Assembly (NCBI RefSeq): GCF_018394335.1
Contig: NZ_CP074572.1
Location: 496,001 to 560,000 of the forward strand
From: Shewanella dokdonensis
GTDB taxonomy: Bacteria; Pseudomonadota; Gammaproteobacteria; Enterobacterales; Shewanellaceae
Direction: 5' to 3'
DNA length: 64,000 nt
A model generated the notes under the pieces. It saw only the letters and a program-made list of their open reading frames with translations, was not told the origin of the DNA and did not search any database. Position numbers and translations under genes: made by a program. This document shows positions 59,725 through 64,000 of the stretch, one piece after another; position 1 is the stretch's first letter; the number at the start of each line of letters is the position of its first letter.

Positions 59725-61229
59725 ATGGATATGAGCGATGCTCCAGTATTTTCAGGTTTCATAGAAGAGTTTGGTCTTTGGACTCATGAGCAGCAAGAGG
59801 CGGCGAAGAAAATAGCTGCGATGGCGGAAAATGGAGAATTGAAGACGTTTCGCGTATCTGTGCCAGATGCGCAATCTAAACTTCGCTCTAAAACGCTTCT
59901 TCCCGGCGCATTCAAGTCAGCGCTACGAGATGGCGTAGAATTCACTAGCGCCTACTTTAGCTTCGATTCGGCTGAGGGTGTCGCATTTAACCCCTTCAGT
60001 AAGGAAGGCGGACTGGGTATGGACGAAATGCACGGTTTCTCCAACGCCATTCTCGTTCCTGATCCATTGACCTTCCGAGTCTTACCTTGGGCGCCAACGG
60101 TTGGTTGGGTGCTTTGTGATATTTACCTACGTGATGGTCGGCCGGTTCCTTTTGATGGGCGCTACCAACTGAAATCAGCCATTTCACGTTTGAAGAATCT
60201 TGGTTTCAAATTGGTCACTGGGCTTGAAGTGGAGTTCTATGTAACCCGCGTGACCGACCAAAATCTTGGTGAACAGAATATGGGTGGTTTAGGTGTGCCA
60301 CCAGCGCCCCCTCAGTTGAAGCACTATGGCGTGGTTTTTCTTATATGTCAGAAGATCAACAAGATAAGATTAGTGAAATCACCGACACCCTCGCGGAAAA
60401 TTGTCTTGCACTGGGGTTGCCACTGCGCACCATGGAAGACGAAATGGGCCCCGGCCAACTTGAGTTTACCTTTGATGTACAAGATCCACTAGAAGCCGCC
60501 GATTCAATGGTGCTGTTCCGTTCGATGGTAAAACAGACAATGGCGCGCATGGGGCTGCATGCCACCTTCATGGCGAAGCCAATTTTCTCCAGTTTTGTTG
60601 CTTCAGGCTGGCATTTACATCAGAGTCTTTCAGCGCCAGGGGTGCCAAACGCCTTTGTTGCCGCACCTAACAGCGAAGAAGTCCTCTCCCCTACCGGTTT
60701 GTCATATGTTGCTGGACTCCTGGAACACGCGGTTGAAGCATCAGTATTTACCAACCCAACAATCAATGGCTACCGTCGCCGTAAACCAAACTCCTTAGCG
60801 CCAGATCGCTCAACTTGGGGCTACGACAACCGCGCCGCAATGGTACGTGTGCAAGGTCGCCCAAGACATATGTCTGGACATATTGAAAACCGTATTGGTG
60901 AGCCGACAGCCAACCCTTACCTTTATATTGCATCGCAAATTCTGAGTGGTTGCGACGGATTGGAACGCAAGCTTCATCCGGGGCCAATGGAGTCAAACCC
61001 ATACGAAGCTACCCATCGCCCCAAACTGCCCACAAATCTAATGGAAGCCACCGAAGCGCTGGACAAGAGTGAATTCTTCCGCTCGGCCATGGGTGACGGC
61101 TTCATTAATTGGTTGGTTACCATGAAGAAAAGTGAAATCAACCGCTTCCTTGCTGCCGAACCCAATTGGGAGCAAAAACCAGATGTAGTGACCCAATGGG
61201 AACATCACGAATACTTCACTCGCTACTAA
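59725..61229 (+). CDS. Glutamine synthetase-like enzyme (gamma-glutamylanilide synthase type), one frameshift
   Basis: The restored protein is ~501 residues. GS-family motifs: LEVEFYVTRV (metal Glu), MEDEMGPGQLEFTF, FMAKPIFSSFVASGWHLHQS, NSLAPDRSTWGYDNRAAMVR and ENRIGEPTANPYLYIASQI. The frame is lost near 60329; one C gives HYGRGFSYMSEDQQDKISE. It differs from nitrogen-assimilating GlnA in length and lacks the adenylylation loop. Directly ahead of a Rieske oxygenase, it matches the first gene of aniline-degradation operons, whose product ligates glutamate to the aromatic amine before oxygenation. The substrate is inference. GAGG precedes the ATG. No glutamine amidotransferase gene lies between it and the oxygenase. 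Confidence 0.82.
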
Positions 61230-61255
61230 TACAATAAAAAATAAGGAGATTTCTT

Positions 61256-62557
61256 GTGAGCATTCAGACTAGCAGCCCCCATTTTGATCATCTTATTGAA
61301 GCGGGGCGAGTCCATCGCACGCTCTACACAGATGGCGACATTTTTGATCTAGAAATGAGCCGCATTTTTGGTGGCACCTGGACATTTCTAGCACATGCAA
61401 GTGAACTGCCGAAACCGAATGACTTTGTACGCAAACGTCTCGGTAAACGCCCGGTGATAGTGACCCGTGATCGTGATGGCAATTTTCATGGTTTGCTCAA
61501 TCGTTGCACCCATCGTGGTGCCACCATTTGCCGACACGACGAAGGCAATGCCCGTCGCTTTACTTGCCCGTACCACAACTGGTCATTTACCAATACGGGA
61601 GATCTTGCCGCCGTGCCCATTGAAGACGGCTACGGCCCAGCGTTTGACAAGCAAGAGTTAGGGCTCGGCAAGCTACGAGTTGAGAGCTATCGCGGCTTTA
61701 TTTTCGGCACCTTCAATACTGAGTTACCCGACTTAAAAACGCACCTTGGTCCGTCAGCAGCTTTGCTAGATGAATGGCTAGACCGCTGGCCAGGCGCGGA
61801 ACTGCAACTACGCCGTGGACAAACCAAGTTTAGCTGCGCTGGCAACTGGAAGTTAATTTATGACAATGCCGCCGATGGTTACCACCCGGGCTATTCCCAT
61901 GCTTCGCTGCTACGTATGCGCAAAGACCGCTACGGCGGAGGTGTCGATATGCAATGGGCGCTTGGCAATGTTGATGAAGGTCTGCAAACCGTTTCTGACT
62001 GTGGTAATGGCGGTACTTTCATTGACCAACGTGCAGAGATCAAACGTTTTTGGGATCAGTCCGCCCCAATGCCGGGCGAAAGTGCTTATGAGCGTGTGAT
62101 CAAAGAGAAATTAGGCGATAAAGCGGATGCCGCCCTCGATGTGGTTATGGGCTCAGGCATGAACCTGAATATCTTCCCTAACCTGTTGATTATCGGTAAC
62201 CAGATCCAGGTGATAGAGCCACAAAGCGTGAACAAAACCCATATCAACTGGTATGCCACGGCGCTGGTAGCAGACGACCTGCCGGATGAAGTCAATTCAC
62301 TACGCATGCGTTTACAAGAAGACTTCCCTTCCTTTGGCGAACCGGACGACTTAGCCAATTTCGAAGAGTGTCAAATCGGCCTCGAAATTGAAGAAGTCGA
62401 GTGGGTACAAACGGGGCGTCACCTGGATACAGGCAAAGAATACATCGGCGCAAAAGGAATGCTAAGCGGCCCAGTTTCTGACGAGCTGCCGCTGCGGGTT
62501 TTCTGGAAAGAATGGCTCAAGCGCATAGAACAAGGCAATTTGGGGGTAGCAAAATGA
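61256..62557 (+). CDS. Rieske aromatic-ring-hydroxylating dioxygenase, large subunit
   Basis: The protein has 433 residues, starting at GTG with AAGGAG eight bases upstream. The Rieske [2Fe-2S] motif is LNRCTHRGATICRHDE ... FTCPYHNWSF (C-X-H ... C-X2-H). The catalytic iron ligands are in YDNAADGYHPGYSHASLLR and an Asp/Glu-rich FEECQIGLE region. It uses electrons from the reductase to dihydroxylate an aromatic ring. The gene order GS-like, large, small, reductase is that of aniline/chloroaniline dioxygenases. The substrate cannot be fixed from sequence alone. Confidence 0.92.
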   Translation: MSIQTSSPHFDHLIEAGRVHRTLYTDGDIFDLEMSRIFGGTWTFLAHASELPKPNDFVRKRLGKRPVIVTRDRDGNFHGLLNRCTHRGATICRHDEGNARRFTCPYHNWSFTNTGDLAAVPIEDGYGPAFDKQELGLGKLRVESYRGFIFGTFNTELPDLKTHLGPSAALLDEWLDRWPGAELQLRRGQTKFSCAGNWKLIYDNAADGYHPGYSHASLLRMRKDRYGGGVDMQWALGNVDEGLQTVSDCGNGGTFIDQRAEIKRFWDQSAPMPGESAYERVIKEKLGDKADAALDVVMGSGMNLNIFPNLLIIGNQIQVIEPQSVNKTHINWYATALVADDLPDEVNSLRMRLQEDFPSFGEPDDLANFEECQIGLEIEEVEWVQTGRHLDTGKEYIGAKGMLSGPVSDELPLRVFWKEWLKRIEQGNLGVAK

Positions 62558-63195
62558 GCGTGAATACAGATCCAATGCAGGATGGCTTCACCCTTGAAGA
62601 CATTCTACGCGATACGCTTGAGTCAACTTATATTGACGATGCTTATTATGCCAAACTGCGTAACGACATGCAGGAATGGGAAGGCTGCGGCACAGTACTG
62701 AATAATGAGGAACGCCACGCCTATGAATCGCTAATCCTCCATGAAAACTGGTTACTTGATCGTCGCGCCTTCGAAAAATGGTATCAGCTCTACAGCCGTG
62801 AATGTGTGTATTGGGTGCCAGCCGTTGGCGATTTACCCGATGCCGAGCGCGCGGATCCACAGCGTCAGGTGACCATCGCCTTCGATGACCGCCGTCGTCT
62901 TGGGGACAGAATTGTCTGGCTCAGAACTGGCGTGGCTTATTCTCAGCTGCCGCCGTCCTATACCTCGCATGTGAGCACCGCTTTTGTGCGTCTGCCTTCA
63001 GAAAACGCAGGTGAGGTGAAGATTCGTTCACAGTTTCTGATCCAAGAGATGCGCGCGGGCCATGAAATCCAAACATTTAGTGGTTGGATGGGACATGTCT
63101 TTATTAAAGAAGACGGCGTTACCAAAATTGCTCGCAAAGTGGTTTGCCTGCTTGATGCGCCACGCAACCACCACAATCTGACATTTTTGCTGTGA
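62554..63195 (+). CDS. Ring-hydroxylating dioxygenase, small subunit
   Basis: The protein has 213 residues from the ATG at 62554, which overlaps the large-subunit stop (ATGA), indicating translational coupling. It has the NTF2-like beta-subunit pattern: LLDRRAFEKWYQLYSRECVYWVP, VTIAFDDRRRLGDRIVWLRT, SHVSTAFVRLPS and KIARKVVCLLDAPRNHHNLT. It stabilises the alpha3beta3 hexamer and helps substrate placement. Confidence 0.9.
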   Translation: MSVNTDPMQDGFTLEDILRDTLESTYIDDAYYAKLRNDMQEWEGCGTVLNNEERHAYESLILHENWLLDRRAFEKWYQLYSRECVYWVPAVGDLPDAERADPQRQVTIAFDDRRRLGDRIVWLRTGVAYSQLPPSYTSHVSTAFVRLPSENAGEVKIRSQFLIQEMRAGHEIQTFSGWMGHVFIKEDGVTKIARKVVCLLDAPRNHHNLTFLL

Positions 63196-63204
63196 GATAA
63201 GCAG

Positions 63205-64000
63205 ATGAATATGACCACATCCAGAGAAGTAACATCTGATATTGCCCTAGCACCCAAATTCAGTTTGCGACTGACAGTGAAAGACAAAGAAACGCTCGCG
63301 GATGGCATCATCAAATTGCAACTTGCTGGTGATGACCTGCCATCTTGGGAACCCGGCGCGCACATTGAATTAGCGTTTCCTGATGGGTTAGTGCGTGCTT
63401 ACTCTATTGTTGCTGGTGAACCTGGGCTCAGTTATCAACTTGCCATTCTGCTTGAGCCTAACAGTCGCGGCGGCTCTCGATATGTGCACGAACAGTTGAA
63501 CGTTGGCGATGTCATCGCCGCAAGTGAGCCGAAGAACGCTTTCGCTTTAGAACCCGCCAGCCGTCACGTGTTCATTGCAGGTGGAATAGGTATTACCCCT
63601 ATTCTGCCAATGATCGCTCGCTTAAAACGCGAGGGCAAACCATGGCAACTTTACTATCTTGGCCGCACTCGTACACGGATGGCTTATCTGGCCGACGTCG
63701 AAGCCTTAGCTGGCGCAGCCACCGGCAGCGTTAGCCTACACATCAAAGACGAAGGCAGCCGTCTTGAGCTTACAACGCTTGTTGCAGAACTGGCAGATGA
63801 CACCGCGGTTTATGCCTGCGGCCCCAACAGTCTGATGGATGCTTTGTCTGCGGAGATCGCTCGCCGACCATCGATACATCTGTATATGGAACGCTTCGGC
63901 CGTGTTGAGCTTGCCCCGGTTGCTGAGATTGATGCAACGGCATGTGGTGATGAGACAACGAACGAAGCCTGTAACCCAGACGGTTCATTTGAGCTGGAAC
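63205..64000 (+). CDS. Dioxygenase reductase, FMN/NAD plus [2Fe-2S] type (3' partial)
   Basis: The frame is open from the ATG at 63205 to the window end, 265 codons. The FMN-binding region has PGAHIELAFP and LVRAYSIVAGEPG, the NAD(P)H region HVFIAGGIGITPILPMIARL and YACGPNSLMDAL, and the sequence then enters what should be the C-terminal plant-type ferredoxin domain (HLYMERFG). This is the phthalate/vanillate-type reductase order. It passes electrons from NADH to the Rieske oxygenase. The C-terminal cysteines lie beyond the window. Confidence 0.88.
   Translation, partial: MNMTTSREVTSDIALAPKFSLRLTVKDKETLADGIIKLQLAGDDLPSWEPGAHIELAFPDGLVRAYSIVAGEPGLSYQLAILLEPNSRGGSRYVHEQLNVGDVIAASEPKNAFALEPASRHVFIAGGIGITPILPMIARLKREGKPWQLYYLGRTRTRMAYLADVEALAGAATGSVSLHIKDEGSRLELTTLVAELADDTAVYACGPNSLMDALSAEIARRPSIHLYMERFGRVELAPVAEIDATACGDETTNEACNPDGSFELE

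Noticed and set aside
59725..61229. Housekeeping glutamine synthetase GlnA
   Set aside because: It differs from GlnA in motif detail, lacks the adenylylation region and precedes Rieske oxygenase genes; no ntrBC genes are near.

Overview
The window reads as a chromosomal stretch of a Shewanella-like gammaproteobacterium. Supporting this are a surface decaheme cytochrome of the OmcA/MtrC family, a 339-residue PyrB next to HemL, the tyrS / M23 peptidase / anmK / erpA neighbourhood, the rpsU-yqeY-dnaG-rpoD block, NhaD, ExeA/GspB and a Braun-type Lpp. No replication origin, rRNA or CRISPR array was seen.

Layout. 1-3.6 kb: a partial LysR regulator and an orphan decaheme lipoprotein. 3.6-4.6 kb: nested IS3-type debris. 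4.6-16.4 kb (all minus strand): DUF2982-like protein, ElyC, fructokinase, PHP phosphatase, UDP-glucuronate 4-epimerase, Ugd, a DHH phosphoesterase and a sulfate activation operon (cysD, cysN, SLC13 permease, cysC). 17.0-26.5 kb: a divergent lasso-peptide locus. The minus arm carries the B1 leader-binding protein, B2 protease, ABC exporter and nucleotidyltransferase. The plus arm carries the cyclase, a 56-residue precursor, an HPr-kinase-like enzyme, a sulfotransferase and an ATP-grasp protein. 26.8-33.2 kb: an overlapping operon with a LolCDE-like ABC module, a LolA-like protein, a beta-barrel and a LytS/LytR pair. 33.5-58.2 kb: conserved housekeeping genes. 58.4-64 kb: after a tRNA-Ile(CAU), a decayed LysR gene and then an oxygenase cluster (glutamine-synthetase-like enzyme, Rieske large and small subunits, reductase) arranged like aniline dioxygenase operons.

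The most interesting system is the lasso locus. Its precursor has a predicted core AKANQTTTEISLNSGVAS (Ala1-Glu9 ring, C-terminal Ser), and the Ser fits the kinase gene. Sulfotransferase, nucleotidyltransferase and ATP-grasp genes suggest further decoration. The sulfate activation operon next door makes PAPS, the donor a sulfotransferase needs.

Data quality. Sixteen reading frames, including essential tyrS, dnaG and tsaD, are broken by single-base indels (19 deletions, 1 insertion by my reading), mostly in short homopolymers. They look like sequencing errors, so these genes are annotated as whole CDSs spanning the break.
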